Assembly (NCBI GenBank): GCA_002696735.1
Contig: NZSL01000007.1
Span: 84,838 to 148,837, forward strand
Origin: Methylophaga sp.
GTDB taxonomy: Bacteria; Pseudomonadota; Gammaproteobacteria; Nitrosococcales; Methylophagaceae
Direction: 5' to 3'
DNA length: 64,000 bases
Made by a program: the position numbers and the translations under genes
Part shown: positions 9,755 to 17,371 of the stretch, piece by piece
How positions within the stretch are numbered: position 1 is the first letter of the stretch
Layout: every line of letters begins with the position of its first letter
The notes under the pieces: model-generated
What the model was told of the DNA's origin: nothing
Seen by the model: only the letters and a program-made list of their open reading frames with translations
Database searches by the model: none

Positions 9755-10177
9755 TCAGGCACGGTTCTTTTCGCGGATTTCATCCAGTGTTTTGCAATCA
9801 ATACAAAGTGTCGCTGTTGGACGAGCTTCCAAACGACGAATGCCGATATCTACGCCACATGATTCACAGAAGCCGTAATCACCTTTCTCAAGGTCGATCA
9901 ATGATTCTTCAATCTTTTTGATCAGTTTACGTTCACGATCTCTGGTACGCAGTTCAAGTGTGAATTCTTCTTCCTGAGTGGCACGATCATTAGGGTCAGG
10001 GAAGTTTGCTGCTTCATCCTGCATATGGTGAACAGTACGATCAACTTCTTCCATCAGTTGTGAGCGCCATTTTTCGAGAATACCCCGAAAATGTTTTACC
10101 ATATCCTTGCTCATATATTCTTCATCATCACCCGGTTGATACGGAGTGAATTTGACATCATTTTGTGTCGGGTCCAT
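9755..10177 (-). CDS. dksA: RNA polymerase-binding transcription factor DksA
   Basis: DksA enters the RNA polymerase secondary channel and, with ppGpp, represses rRNA promoters and activates amino-acid promoters. The coiled coil carries the tip motif DPNDRA (DxxDxA), and the C-terminal zinc finger has C-x2-C and C-x2-C pairs in FCESCGV and LCIDCKT. The family block GIRRLEARPTATLC is near-identical to E. coli DksA. I chose the Met of MDPTQND (140 residues) because GAGG lies 9 nt upstream. A start five codons earlier (10192, MRFANM) is also possible but has a poorer ribosome site. It is monocistronic and ends at the hairpin shared with tamB. Confidence 0.93.
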   Translation of the reverse strand: MDPTQNDVKFTPYQPGDDEEYMSKDMVKHFRGILEKWRSQLMEEVDRTVHHMQDEAANFPDPNDRATQEEEFTLELRTRDRERKLIKKIEESLIDLEKGDYGFCESCGVDIGIRRLEARPTATLCIDCKTLDEIREKNRA

Positions 10178-10288
10178 GTTGGCAAACCTCATACTTTCTA
10201 AAAATCAAGGGCGCATCTATACCAGATGCTTCCGGCATGTGCAAAATAATTAGATTATTTTACCCCATTTTCAAGACTAAAGAGACTA

Positions 10289-11056
10289 ATGAATCATTTA
10301 AAAGCCGTTATATTCGACGTGGATGGAACCCTCGCTGAAACCGAGCGGGATGGGCACCGTCAGGCGTTCAATCGCGCATTTGCCGAAGCGGGCCTGGACT
10401 GGCATTGGGATGAACAGCTTTACGGACAATTATTAGCTGTAACCGGTGGCAAAGAGCGTATTCAATATTACCTGGAAAACTTCCATTTACAATGTGGTTT
10501 TGCTGGTGATCATAGTGAAATAATTGCCAGCCTGCATGCTGATAAAACACGACATTATGCTCAGATAATGGAAGCAAAGACGATCGAGTTACGCCCTGGT
10601 ATCAAAAGATTAATTGGCGAATTAAGGGAGCAAGAAATTCGCCTGGCGATCGCCACAACCACTACTGCAGAAAATGTCACAGCATTAATCAACGCCACGT
10701 TGGGCGAGGCTGCCCTCAGTTGGTTTGATTGTATTGCAGCGGGTGATGTCGTGCCTGCCAAAAAACCTGCTCCGGATATTTATCACTACTGCTTACAACA
10801 ATTGCAACTGGATGCAGGAGACTGTCTTGCCATTGAGGATTCCGCGAATGGCTTGCTGGCATCAACTGGTGCAGGAATAACTACATTGGTAACCCTGAAT
10901 GCCTATACTGTTGATGATGACTTCACGCAGGCAATTTGTGTTGTAGACCAACTGGGCGAACCGGATGCCCCATGCCAAGTCATCGATGGTTCGCCGATTA
11001 ATACAAGCTATATAACAGCTCAATCTCTTCAGGATTTACATGCCCAAGCCAATTAA
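10289..11056 (+). CDS. HAD-superfamily phosphatase, CbbY-like
   Basis: A 255-residue HAD hydrolase of the CbbY/beta-phosphoglucomutase-like subfamily. Motif I is FDVDGTLAETER (Asp10 nucleophile, Asp12 general acid). Motif II lies in the IATTTT stretch near residue 118, motif III is the Lys in AKKPAPD near 155, and motif IV is IEDSANG. A helical cap lies between motifs I and II. CbbY proteins remove the inhibitory phosphate from xylulose-1,5-bisphosphate in Calvin-cycle organisms. Relatives occur in organisms without that cycle and have other sugar-phosphate substrates, so the substrate here is open. The 3' end overlaps the aminotransferase start by 17 nt, so the two genes are co-transcribed. 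Confidence 0.85.
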   Translation: MNHLKAVIFDVDGTLAETERDGHRQAFNRAFAEAGLDWHWDEQLYGQLLAVTGGKERIQYYLENFHLQCGFAGDHSEIIASLHADKTRHYAQIMEAKTIELRPGIKRLIGELREQEIRLAIATTTTAENVTALINATLGEAALSWFDCIAAGDVVPAKKPAPDIYHYCLQQLQLDAGDCLAIEDSANGLLASTGAGITTLVTLNAYTVDDDFTQAICVVDQLGEPDAPCQVIDGSPINTSYITAQSLQDLHAQAN

Positions 11057-12227
11057 CGTTACACAGCGCGCTCAGGAAATTAAACCGTTTCACGTGATGG
11101 ATATATTATCGCAAGGGAAGATATTGCAGGCGCAGGGCAGGGATATTATCCATCTGGAAATTGGTGAGCCGGATTTTCTGACACCTCAACCGATTATTAA
11201 TGCTGCAATTGCTTCATTAAATAAAGGCGATACCTTTTATACCCCCTCATTGGGGTTAATGGCGTTACGGGAGAAAATTGCCGGATGGTATCAGCAGCAA
11301 TACGGGCTGGATATCTCACCCCGGCGGATTGTGGTTACACCTGGCGCCTCAGGGGCATTGCTTTTAGTGATGGGGGCATTGTTAGAGGCTGGCAAGCATT
11401 TATTGATGACCGATCCGGGATATCCCTGTAATCGTCATTTTGCCCGTTTCGTGGAAGCCTCAGCAGTTTCCGTTCCAGTGGGTGCCGATACGGCCTACCA
11501 ATTATCTCCACAACATATCGAAAAATACTGGAATCAGGATACCCAAATGGCCCTGGTTGCCACTCCTTCTAACCCTACCGGAACCATTATTGATAAAGAC
11601 GGCTTAAAAGCCCTCTCAGAGGCTGTTAAGGCTAAACAAGGTCTGTTAGTTGTCGATGAGATTTACCATGGGTTAAATTACGATGGTGTTCATTTACCCT
11701 CCATTCTGGAAGTAGACGACGAAGCGATAGTGATTAACAGCTTTTCCAAATTCTTTGGTATGACCGGTTGGCGATTAGGCTGGGTAGTTGTACCTGAAAG
11801 TCTTGAACCCGTGATGGATCGTCTGGCTCAGAATCTGTTTTTAGCTGCGCCGACCAATGCTCAGCATGCTGCTCTGGTGGCATTTGATCGAGAAAGTCTG
11901 GATATACTTGAACAACGCAGAGAGGTGTTTGAGAAACGTCGGGATGTTCTGTTACCCGCGCTGCAGGAAATTGGATTTTCCATTCCGGTGAAACCTCAGG
12001 GTGCGTTTTATTTATATGCTGACTGCAGCAAATTCCTAACCGACACCATTAACAACAGTATGGATTTATCCCGTTATCTTTTACAGGAAGCCGGAGTTGC
12101 TATTACCCCGGGAAATGATTTTGGGCAGCATCTGGCCGATCAGCATGTGCGATTTGCTTATACCACCAATGAAACGCGTTTAATGCAGGCTGTTGAACGG
12201 ATTCATGCCGCTTTGACTAAATTATAG
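11040..12227 (+). CDS. PLP-dependent class I/II aminotransferase
   Basis: A fold-type I aminotransferase of 395 residues in the AspC/AlaA-like group. The pyridoxal-phosphate lysine is Lys237 in NSFSKFFGMTGWRLGW. Other signatures are LEIGEPDFLTPQPI near 39-52, YTPSLGLMALREKIA near 67-81 (substrate-contacting Tyr), ATPSNPTGTI near 174-183 (cofactor-contacting Asn) and VVDEIYHGL near 204-212 (cofactor-contacting Asp and Tyr). The amino donor and acceptor cannot be read from the sequence. Aspartate, alanine or aromatic amino acids are the usual substrates. It overlaps the preceding CbbY-type phosphatase by 17 nt. A decayed methyltransferase fragment follows 15 bp later. Confidence 0.87.
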   Translation: MPKPINVTQRAQEIKPFHVMDILSQGKILQAQGRDIIHLEIGEPDFLTPQPIINAAIASLNKGDTFYTPSLGLMALREKIAGWYQQQYGLDISPRRIVVTPGASGALLLVMGALLEAGKHLLMTDPGYPCNRHFARFVEASAVSVPVGADTAYQLSPQHIEKYWNQDTQMALVATPSNPTGTIIDKDGLKALSEAVKAKQGLLVVDEIYHGLNYDGVHLPSILEVDDEAIVINSFSKFFGMTGWRLGWVVVPESLEPVMDRLAQNLFLAAPTNAQHAALVAFDRESLDILEQRREVFEKRRDVLLPALQEIGFSIPVKPQGAFYLYADCSKFLTDTINNSMDLSRYLLQEAGVAITPGNDFGQHLADQHVRFAYTTNETRLMQAVERIHAALTKL

Positions 12228-12242
12228 AGCGATGTAACCCTG

Positions 12243-12398
12243 ATGAAACCACTACAAGTTGCTGAAAGTTATGATCAGATAGCTGACGTCTGGAATGACA
12301 CTCAAATTAATTGATAAAACTGCCGGCATCTGGAAAACGATCAATATCCTGAATTACATCTTTATCTGATAGTGCAGAAAAAGGTTCGACCCAGTTAA
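12243..12398 (+). pseudogene. Vestige of a class I SAM-dependent methyltransferase gene
   Basis: An ATG at 12243 opens MKPLQVAESYDQIADVWND, which looks like the N-terminus of a small class I methyltransferase (the Y-D-x-I-A-x-x-W pattern). It stops after 23 codons at TGA-TAA (12312-12317). Reading on in the same frame gives YPELHLYLIVQKK before a stop at 12396-12398, which resembles the last beta strand and end of such proteins. The central ~150 codons with the SAM-binding glycine motif are missing. I read this as an internally deleted pseudogene that may once have been the third gene of the HAD-aminotransferase operon. The fragments are short, so the assignment is tentative. Confidence 0.45.
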
Positions 12399-12413
12399 AT
12401 CTGAGTCGAACCT
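12376..12413 (-). terminator. Rho-independent terminator of the CBS-domain gene
   Basis: A 9-bp perfect stem, AGGTTCGAC (12382-12390) and GTCGAACCT (12405-12413), has a 14-nt loop. On the minus strand a T run follows, next to the stem. It lies 22 bp beyond the CBS-domain gene stop. Confidence 0.8.
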
Positions 12414-12435
12414 GGTTTATCAGCTGCGGTGAAAG

Positions 12436-12861
12436 TTAGTGATAATGCCGTGCCGCATTAATCACTTTTTTTGCCATCGCTTCGTCATTGCATTTATCGG
12501 CAATGTCACCCAGCGTGATAACACCCACCAACTCTTCGTTGTTCGGGTTGTTAAGCACTAACAGGCGTTGCACCTGTTGATCAGCCATATTGTTTACAAC
12601 TTCATCAATAGGTTTGTCTTCATAAGTATATAAAACCCGTTCGGTCGCAATGTTTCGTGCTTTCTGATGCGGGTCTTTCGAATCTGCAACTACTCTGAGT
12701 GCAATATCCCGGTCAGTGATCACGCCAATCACTCGGTTGTCTTTACTGAGCGGAACGAACCCTAGATTCTTATCTCGCATAGTTTGGGAAACTTCCTGAA
12801 TGCTGACATCTGCATCAAGGTAAAAAGGTTGTTTTGTCATCACATCTTTCACGCGCATCAT
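12436..12861 (-). CDS. CBS-domain protein
   Basis: A soluble protein of 141 residues made of two tandem CBS domains, a fold that binds adenosine-containing ligands such as AMP, ATP, NADH or SAM and senses energy state. The first CBS begins VKDVMTKQPFYLDADVSIQE and ends GVITDRDIALRVVA. The second ends with LVGVITLGDIADKC. I chose the ATG of MMRVKDVMT because AAAGGAG lies about 7 nt upstream. A longer reading with 25 extra residues is possible but has no ribosome site. No other domain is present, so it is probably a free-standing sensor or regulatory partner. Its target is unknown. It ends at its own terminator. Confidence 0.85.
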   Translation of the reverse strand: MMRVKDVMTKQPFYLDADVSIQEVSQTMRDKNLGFVPLSKDNRVIGVITDRDIALRVVADSKDPHQKARNIATERVLYTYEDKPIDEVVNNMADQQVQRLLVLNNPNNEELVGVITLGDIADKCNDEAMAKKVINAARHYH

Positions 12862-13004
12862 CGAATTTCTCCTTTGATTTTCTCGTTTCAGAAGAGTGGG
12901 AATGACAGCCAGTATTTTTGCTGTCTGTAAAATCATATGGAGGTAATAAAAGTTTGTTCAACCCTGGCTAAGATTGAAGTTTAGCAATCTATAGCTGTGC
13001 TTTT

Positions 13005-13028
13005 CCAGCCAGCAAAATTAGCTGGCTG
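13005..13028. other. Hairpin after opgH without a clear T tract
   Basis: CCAGCCAGC (13005-13013) faces GCTGGCTG (13021-13028), an 8-bp stem with a 7-nt loop, 19 bp beyond the opgH stop. On the minus strand the sequence after the stem is GGAAAAGC, without a T run. It could stabilise the mRNA 3' end or be a weak, Rho-assisted terminator. Confidence 0.35.
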
Positions 13029-13046
13029 AGCAAGTTTTTCTTAAAT

Positions 13047-15203
13047 TTATACCGCTTGTTTGGTTAAGTTGTTTTCCAGACTTTTTAATTGTTGCAGACA
13101 ATCTCTTTGACTCAAAAATGCCAGCTCTTCCTGCGGTTCAAGCCATGACTCAAGTTGTTGCATATTGTCGGCATGTCGTACTTTCCATTCCGCTAATATT
13201 CTGGGTGGATGAAATACAGGTTTTTGATTTGCATTGTCAGGCAATTGAGCGATATGCCAGTTGCAAAGTTGTGGATTATTTAGCAACCGAATAAAGGCAT
13301 GCTGTTTGGGCTGTGGAGAAAGGGCTGAAAGCTGATGCTCCAAATCCACCAGAATGGGAGCGGGACTTTTTTCTTCTGGAGCCCGCAGTATGCCAAGCCA
13401 TTTAAGCAGTTTGCTGCGTCGCGATCCACCGCTCAGCCATGATAAGGGGATCGACAACATCAATCCACCGGTGATCGGCAGTAGCCAGTAAAACAGTTCT
13501 ATACTAAGTAACAAAGCAATAATGGCGAGAATGATGCCGAATAATGTATGTCCAGCATGCGCTCGTGCTACAGCAGCCCAACTTAACGCGCCATCATCAC
13601 GTGACTGAGGCATCCAGCCACTGTCCTTGCCACGGAAAATTCCCACCACCACACCAAACTGATGCACCATTAATATCGGTGCATACAGCGCCGACATAAG
13701 CATTTCCACAACGACACTTACTGTTAGCAGAATAGGGCCGCCGAATTTCATGCAACGTGGAATATTTATCAGCGCCGCAAACCAGCCAAACACCTTAGGT
13801 GCAATAACAATGGCCATGGATACGATAAAAAGCGTTAAGGCTCGCTCAGAATCAAATACTGGCCAGGTAGGGAACAGTGAAGGATTGGCGAAATATTCCG
13901 GACGCACATATCTTGCCTGTACGGCAATGGCCAAACCGACCACAATTAAAGAGAGCCAGAAAACAGCACTAAGATATGACATCAATCCGGAAAATATATG
14001 TAAACGAGTGGGTAACACAAAACCCTGGGCAAACATAAAAGGGGTATGTTGCAGGTTACCCTGACACCAGCGACGATCCCGGATCATTACGTCAATCAGC
14101 GAAGGAGGAGACTCTTCATAGGTCGATTGAATATCGGTATCAAAACGGACCCCCCAGCCTGCACGACGCAGCAGCGCTGCTTCAATAAAATCATGACTTA
14201 ATACATGGCCACCAAACGGAGGTTTACCGGGCAAAATTGGCAGATGCGATGATTCGGCAAACGCACGGGTTCGGATAATCGCATTGTGGCCCCAAAAGTT
14301 GGATGACAGGCCATGCCAGGCAGATAAACCTTCGGCATAAATAGGGCCGAAACAATGGTTGGCAAATTGTTGTAAGCGTCCATAAAGCGTATTGGCCCGG
14401 ACTATGGTTGGTAAGGTCTGGATTAACCCGACCCCAGGCGAGGCAGCCATTCGACGGGATAGGGTGAGCATGCACTCGGCACTCATCACACTATCAGCAT
14501 CCAGTACGATCATGGCTTCATAGGCACCGCCCCAGCGTTGTACCCAATCACCTATATTGCCAGCTTTACGTTCAGTATTCTGTTGACGGCGACGGTAGTA
14601 AACCGGACAGCCTGATTCGTCTTTGTTAATCAAATCCAAAAAAGCCTGTTCTTCTGCAATCCATGCATCTGCCTTATTGGTATCACTGAGAATAAAAAAC
14701 ACATATTTTCCTGGCGCCTTGACTAATAAATCCTCACGCATTACTTTGAGCGCCGCCTTGATACGGATGGGGTCTTCGTTGTATATGGGCAGCAGAATGG
14801 CCGTTGTAAAGTCAGGTTCTTGCTCGGACTGTTTAATAAGTCGAGGCTTTAGATGCAATAAAAAGCCCAGCAGTGCCTGAGCAAATGCAAACGAAACCCA
14901 GAGAAAGTTGATACTGAAAAGAATTAAAAATAACCACTGCAGGTTGGTGACAACGTTAGTAGTGCTTAATACCCCGTAAATCTCCGTAATACCGTAATAG
15001 GACAATCCAAGCATTACACCGAGTACGAATAACCGCGATATAAGCGTTCGCAAAATATAGAAGAAGGTGCGCTGGCTATGACGCATGGAAAGTCCTTGTT
15101 CGTAGACTCCATGTCGGGGCATTTCCAGGGGCGATTCAGCAGGCAGGGCACGTTCATATTGCATGCCTTTTTCGGTATTATCGATCCGTAAATCAACACT
15201 CAT
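13047..15203 (-). CDS. opgH: Osmoregulated periplasmic glucan glucosyltransferase OpgH
   Basis: OpgH (MdoH) is an inner-membrane GT2 glucosyltransferase that makes the beta-1,2 glucan backbone from UDP-glucose and passes it to the periplasm. The 718 residues have two N-terminal membrane segments (about 50-75 and 87-110). A cytoplasmic GT2 domain follows, with TTAILLPIYNEDPIRIKAA, the DAD metal motif in MIVLDADSVMS and the RDRRWCQGN signature (Q-x-x-R-W-like). Several C-terminal membrane helices come next. The E. coli protein is 847 residues. The shortfall is mainly at the N-terminus, where E. coli carries its FtsZ-interacting region, and in the C-terminal tail. The ATGA overlap with opgG shows one operon. 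Confidence 0.93.
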   Translation of the reverse strand: MSVDLRIDNTEKGMQYERALPAESPLEMPRHGVYEQGLSMRHSQRTFFYILRTLISRLFVLGVMLGLSYYGITEIYGVLSTTNVVTNLQWLFLILFSINFLWVSFAFAQALLGFLLHLKPRLIKQSEQEPDFTTAILLPIYNEDPIRIKAALKVMREDLLVKAPGKYVFFILSDTNKADAWIAEEQAFLDLINKDESGCPVYYRRRQQNTERKAGNIGDWVQRWGGAYEAMIVLDADSVMSAECMLTLSRRMAASPGVGLIQTLPTIVRANTLYGRLQQFANHCFGPIYAEGLSAWHGLSSNFWGHNAIIRTRAFAESSHLPILPGKPPFGGHVLSHDFIEAALLRRAGWGVRFDTDIQSTYEESPPSLIDVMIRDRRWCQGNLQHTPFMFAQGFVLPTRLHIFSGLMSYLSAVFWLSLIVVGLAIAVQARYVRPEYFANPSLFPTWPVFDSERALTLFIVSMAIVIAPKVFGWFAALINIPRCMKFGGPILLTVSVVVEMLMSALYAPILMVHQFGVVVGIFRGKDSGWMPQSRDDGALSWAAVARAHAGHTLFGIILAIIALLLSIELFYWLLPITGGLMLSIPLSWLSGGSRRSKLLKWLGILRAPEEKSPAPILVDLEHQLSALSPQPKQHAFIRLLNNPQLCNWHIAQLPDNANQKPVFHPPRILAEWKVRHADNMQQLESWLEPQEELAFLSQRDCLQQLKSLENNLTKQAV

Positions 15204-16783
15204 AAAGAATTATTCCAATCCCTGCTCAACCATCTGTAAAGCCATGTTGGTGCAGCATATTTATCATCTTTATTTAACTGTACCCGAAATTCCGCTACAT
15301 CGGCATCTTCAGGATCGAAAGTAATAAATACCCTTGCACCCTTTATATGCGGGTTTTCCTGAATCCGGCTTTCAAGAATTTTGCCATTGCTAATACTGGC
15401 AACAACATCAATCTGTTCAATATCCTGACTATCGATATTGCTGTAATCAATCACAATTTCTTTACTATCATCAAAGAGCTTGAGACCACTGCTACTGTTC
15501 ACAATGCGCGGTTTATTAGTGTCTTCTGGAACATCATCAGGCGAGGTTAAGGTATAGGCATATTCAAACGCTTCACCTTTTTTCAAGCCATCGGCTGGTC
15601 TCCAATAAGCCACAACGTTATCGTTTTCCTCAGAAGCTGACGGAATTTCAACAAGTTCTACCTGACCTTTTCCCCAGTCACCTATAGGTTTGACCCAAGC
15701 AGAAGGACGTCTGTGGTAATTAGCTTCCAGATCCTGATAATAATCAAACTCACGGTGGCGTTGAATCAAACCAAATCCTTTGGGGTTCTCATCTATAAAT
15801 GCACTGATTTGGAGTGTTTGCGGGTTGTTCAATGGACGCCATAAACGCTCACCCTTGCCATTACGCATTTGCAAACCTTCAGAGTCATGTACAGCAGGTC
15901 GAAAATCTAATTGATCAGCGCGATCCATTCCGCCATGCATAAACATGGAAGTTAGTGGTGCAAGCCCGACATGCTTAATATCAACACGTGGGAAGAGGAT
16001 GGCATCGACATCAATTTTACTGGGCGATCCTGGATGAATCCCGAAACGATAGGCACCGGTAACACTTTTACTATCGAGTAAGGCATGCACCACAATGGCA
16101 TTCTGACTTGAAGAGGGCCTTTCAATCCAGAAACGTTTGAAAAGAGGAAACTCTTCACCTTTGGGTTGTGCGACGTCAATGGCCAGACCGCGAGCAGAAA
16201 TACCATAGAGCTGACCTTTGGAAACTACCCGAAAATAACTGGCTCCCTGAAATACAATAAACTCATCCTGATAGTCGTCATTGTTTATTGGATAGTGAAG
16301 CCGTAAACCTGCATATTTACCAACTTCTACAAGTTTTTTACCAATTGCCTCATTCGGAACCTTGAAGGATGTTTCAGATAATTCGAGTGGAAAAGCCTTG
16401 CCACTTTCGACTACATCAATATCAATCAAATCTTTATACAAAAAGCCAGGTGCGAATAATTGAACCGAAAACTTGGTTGGGGTCTTGCCCCAGATCGCTG
16501 CATTTTCCTGAAAATTTATTTGTCGATAAGTTGAATAATCAAGTTTTGCTAATTCGTCGGGCGCGTTTGGCGGAGCTTTAAAAGGCTTTTCGGCAAGTTG
16601 GCGGGCTATCTCAACCACTGTGTTACGTGAAAATTCTGTTCCTGCATCGCCATTTTCAACAGATGTTTCTGCCTGCGCTGTTTGGATAAACAGAATGAGA
16701 AAAAAAGCCGTAATAAGCCCGGAAAGGGTCTTTGTGTAGAGTGAAGAGTCAGTTTTTTGATGAAGAGATAAATAACTCAACAT
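15200..16783 (-). CDS. opgG: Periplasmic glucan biosynthesis protein OpgG
   Basis: OpgG (MdoG) is the periplasmic partner of OpgH, required for osmoregulated glucan synthesis and thought to act on the branching of the backbone. The 527 residues begin with a Sec signal peptide (GLITAFFLILFIQTAQA, cleavage before ETSVENG). Family hallmarks are DYSTYRQINFQENAAIW near 85-101, QLFAPGFLYKDLIDIDVV, YFRVVSKGQLYGISARGLA, LAPLTSMFMHGG and FGLIQRHREFDYYQDLEA near 355-372. An AAGGA site lies about 10 nt before the ATG. It is the promoter-proximal gene of opgGH and is divergent from the Bfd-like gene. Confidence 0.94.
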   Translation of the reverse strand: MLSYLSLHQKTDSSLYTKTLSGLITAFFLILFIQTAQAETSVENGDAGTEFSRNTVVEIARQLAEKPFKAPPNAPDELAKLDYSTYRQINFQENAAIWGKTPTKFSVQLFAPGFLYKDLIDIDVVESGKAFPLELSETSFKVPNEAIGKKLVEVGKYAGLRLHYPINNDDYQDEFIVFQGASYFRVVSKGQLYGISARGLAIDVAQPKGEEFPLFKRFWIERPSSSQNAIVVHALLDSKSVTGAYRFGIHPGSPSKIDVDAILFPRVDIKHVGLAPLTSMFMHGGMDRADQLDFRPAVHDSEGLQMRNGKGERLWRPLNNPQTLQISAFIDENPKGFGLIQRHREFDYYQDLEANYHRRPSAWVKPIGDWGKGQVELVEIPSASEENDNVVAYWRPADGLKKGEAFEYAYTLTSPDDVPEDTNKPRIVNSSSGLKLFDDSKEIVIDYSNIDSQDIEQIDVVASISNGKILESRIQENPHIKGARVFITFDPEDADVAEFRVQLNKDDKYAAPTWLYRWLSRDWNNSL

Positions 16784-16852
16784 TGGGCTAAATCCTTATT
16801 GCGGGATAAATGAAACGGGATAGAATTCGGGAAGGCTCGGTCGTATATGGTT

Positions 16853-16883
16853 TAGATCTGGTTAATTCAATATTTCAGATCTA
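16853..16883. promoter_or_regulatory. Inverted repeat upstream of opgG
   Basis: TAGATCTG (16853-16860) is mirrored by CAGATCTA (16876-16883) across a 15-bp spacer, 70 bp before the opgG start in the region shared with the divergent ferredoxin-like gene. It could be an operator or a leader hairpin. No known regulator is recognised. Confidence 0.3.
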
Positions 16884-16980
16884 GTAAACTGGCACCATAA
16901 CTTGAGTTAAGCCTATCTAATATGCTAAACCAAACTGAAAAATTGTTCTGAAAATTATTATTGTCAGGTAGCTAACTTGC

Positions 16981-17184
16981 ATGAGTAACAACAATAACGG
17001 CCCAGATAGAGCTGATGAAGTGATCTGTGATTGCAGTGGAACCACTCGTGGGAAGATCATCAGTCTGTTCGAGCAGGGTATCGTCGATACCGATACTATC
17101 TCACGAAAAACTGGCGCAATTTCAGGATGTGGTTCCTGTGATTATGATATTGAGAACCTGCTTGATGAGCTTGTTGTTAAATAG
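16981..17184 (+). CDS. Bfd-like [2Fe-2S] binding protein
   Basis: A 67-residue protein with the four cysteines of the BFD-like fold: Cys16 and Cys18 (ICDCSG) and Cys50 and Cys53 (SGCGSCDYD), followed by a helix (IENLLDELV). Bacterioferritin-associated ferredoxin reduces stored iron in bacterioferritin so it can leave the shell. Free-standing BFD domains also act as electron carriers elsewhere. The gene is 187 bp upstream of a TonB-dependent receptor that has a Fur-box-like site, so a role in iron handling is likely (inference). No bacterioferritin gene is in the window. Canonical Bfd has the same C-x-C...C-x2-C spacing. Confidence 0.78.
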   Translation: MSNNNNGPDRADEVICDCSGTTRGKIISLFEQGIVDTDTISRKTGAISGCGSCDYDIENLLDELVVK

Positions 17185-17307
17185 CAACAATATTCATAAT
17201 TGTTGTTAAATACCTATTTTTCATAGCTTTGTAATATTTGTTATTACATCTTCTCACTGATTGTTCCGAAAATTCCTGGTTTAGATGTGAAAAATTCTTG
17301 ACTGGTT

Positions 17308-17326
17308 AATAAGAACCATTACCATT
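17308..17326 (+). promoter_or_regulatory. Fur box before the TonB-dependent receptor
   Basis: AATAAGAACCATTACCATT matches the common Fur-box form AATGAGAATCATTATCATT at 16 of 19 positions by my comparison. It ends 45 bp before the chosen start of the receptor. This suggests iron repression of the receptor gene. It is also 124 bp downstream of the Bfd-like gene. Confidence 0.65.
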
Positions 17327-17371
17327 CGCCTTTACATTTCTTTACGTATGGCAATTTTGAAGGTACATAAT

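Noticed and set aside
12318-12435. A minus-strand open stretch of about 40 codons in frame with the CBS-domain gene, just beyond its stop.
   Set aside because: It has no start, it runs through the terminator hairpin, and the plus-strand methyltransferase vestige explains the same DNA better.
16950-16966. A second weak Fur-box-like sequence before the Bfd-like gene (GAAAATTATTATTGTC).
   Set aside because: By my comparison only about 10 of 16 positions match, close to chance in AT-rich DNA.
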